Origin: Alkalilimnicola ehrlichii
GTDB lineage: Bacteria > Pseudomonadota > Gammaproteobacteria > Nitrococcales > AK92
Reading direction: 5' to 3'
Assembly (NCBI RefSeq): GCF_003399765.1
Contig: NZ_NFZV01000013.1
Span: 1 to 64,000, forward strand
DNA: 64,000 nucleotides
Translations under genes and position numbers: made by a program
Notes under the pieces: model-generated
Seen by the model: the letters and a program-made list of their open reading frames with translations, nothing else
What the model was told of the DNA's origin: nothing
Databases searched by the model: none
Shown here: piece by piece, positions 63,647-64,000 of the stretch
Position numbering within the stretch: position 1 is the stretch's first letter
How the letters are laid out: each line of letters opens with the position of its first letter

Positions 63647-64000
63647 ATCAGTTGGAATTAGGTTTTTCCGCGAACGCGGCCCGCATATGCGGGGTCGACG
63701 AAGCAGGCCGTGGCCCGTTAGCTGGACCGGTGGTGGCCGCTGCAGTCATACTGGACCCGGCGCATCCTATCGCTGGGGTGGCAGATTCCAAAACCTTACG
63801 TGCGAACGATAGAGCCTTGCTTTGCGAGCGCATTCAGGAAAATGCGTTAGCGTGGGCAGTGGGTCGTGCCGAGGTTGAGGAGATCGATCGGATCAATATT
63901 CTACAGGCCACCCTGTTAGCGATGCGACGTGCGGTAGACGGCTTAGACGTTCGCCCCGAGCACGCCTTGATCGACGGTAACCGTTGTCCAACGTTGGCAT
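63634..64000 (+). CDS. rnhB: Ribonuclease HII, cut by the window end
   Basis: The first 122 codons of rnhB. Begins with GTG at 63634, overlapping the lpxB end by 13 bases. The metal-binding residues visible are in [21 protein letters not shown] (Asp, Glu) and ALIDGN (Asp); SKTL and the [15 protein letters not shown] region are also typical. It removes ribonucleotides from DNA and RNA primers. The remaining part lies outside the window. Confidence 0.95.
   Translation, partial: MFALDQLELGFSANAARICGVDEAGRGPLAGPVVAAAVILDPAHPIAGVADSKTLRANDRALLCERIQENALAWAVGRAEVEEIDRINILQATLLAMRRAVDGLDVRPEHALIDGNRCPTLA

Overview
The window is a stretch of gammaproteobacterial chromosome with moderately high GC. 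The evidence is gene content and order: ffs-dnaX-ybaB-recR; rsgA divergent from orn; the ratA-rnfH, bamE, fur, recN, nadK cluster; hrcA-grpE-dnaK-dnaJ-dapB; dapE-yffB-dapD-dapC; glnD-map facing rpsB-tsf-pyrH-frr-uppS-cdsA-dxr-rseP-bamA-skp-lpxD-fabZ-lpxA-lpxB-rnhB. This order is familiar from Pseudomonas-type and related gammaproteobacteria. I cannot name the genus. The tmRNA tag reads ANDENYALAA.

Layout. 1-5.5 kb is accessory: the 3' part of a secreted modular glycoside hydrolase (tandem-repeat linker, carbohydrate-binding module, GH5 domain), a LysR regulator, a Bcr/CflA drug exporter, ribA and an unrecognised small gene. 5.6-13 kb is housekeeping: yjbQ, a DUF1820 gene, tRNA-Ser(GGA), SRP RNA, dnaX-ybaB-recR, a HIT protein, rsgA, orn and a rhodanese. 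13-17.9 kb holds ppsA and its regulator ppsR (divergent), a DUF1249 gene and iscR. 18-25 kb (mostly minus strand) holds a glycerophosphodiesterase, a MoxR/DUF58/TgpA transglutaminase operon, flavohemoglobin hmp behind an NsrR-type operator, and a SRAP protein. 25-27.7 kb is an NAD salvage locus, nrtR divergent from pncA-pncB. 27.7-31.5 kb holds tmRNA, smpB, an unknown two-gene module and an NSS transporter. 31.7-64 kb is conserved core: lipid A, isoprenoid and outer-membrane assembly, lysine/diaminopimelate synthesis, translation and heat shock. hrcA carries a perfect CIRCE operator.

The main anomaly is sequence quality. I count 15 reading-frame breaks in 11 genes: the GH5 gene, a small unknown gene, dnaX, ppsA, hmp, smpB, cdsA, dxr, rseP, fabZ and lpxA. 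All are best explained as lost bases, mostly one base from a short homopolymer. Restoring them gives proteins of normal family length. Most of these genes are essential, so under-called homopolymers in the assembly are far more likely than real mutations. Coordinates for these genes therefore span the repaired gene.

I found no CRISPR array, insertion sequence or prophage, and no convincing undescribed multi-gene system. The closest candidate is the translationally coupled pair of unknown genes at 28835-29829 (a secreted protein plus a small cytosolic protein), set between smpB and the transporter beside an AT-rich spacer.
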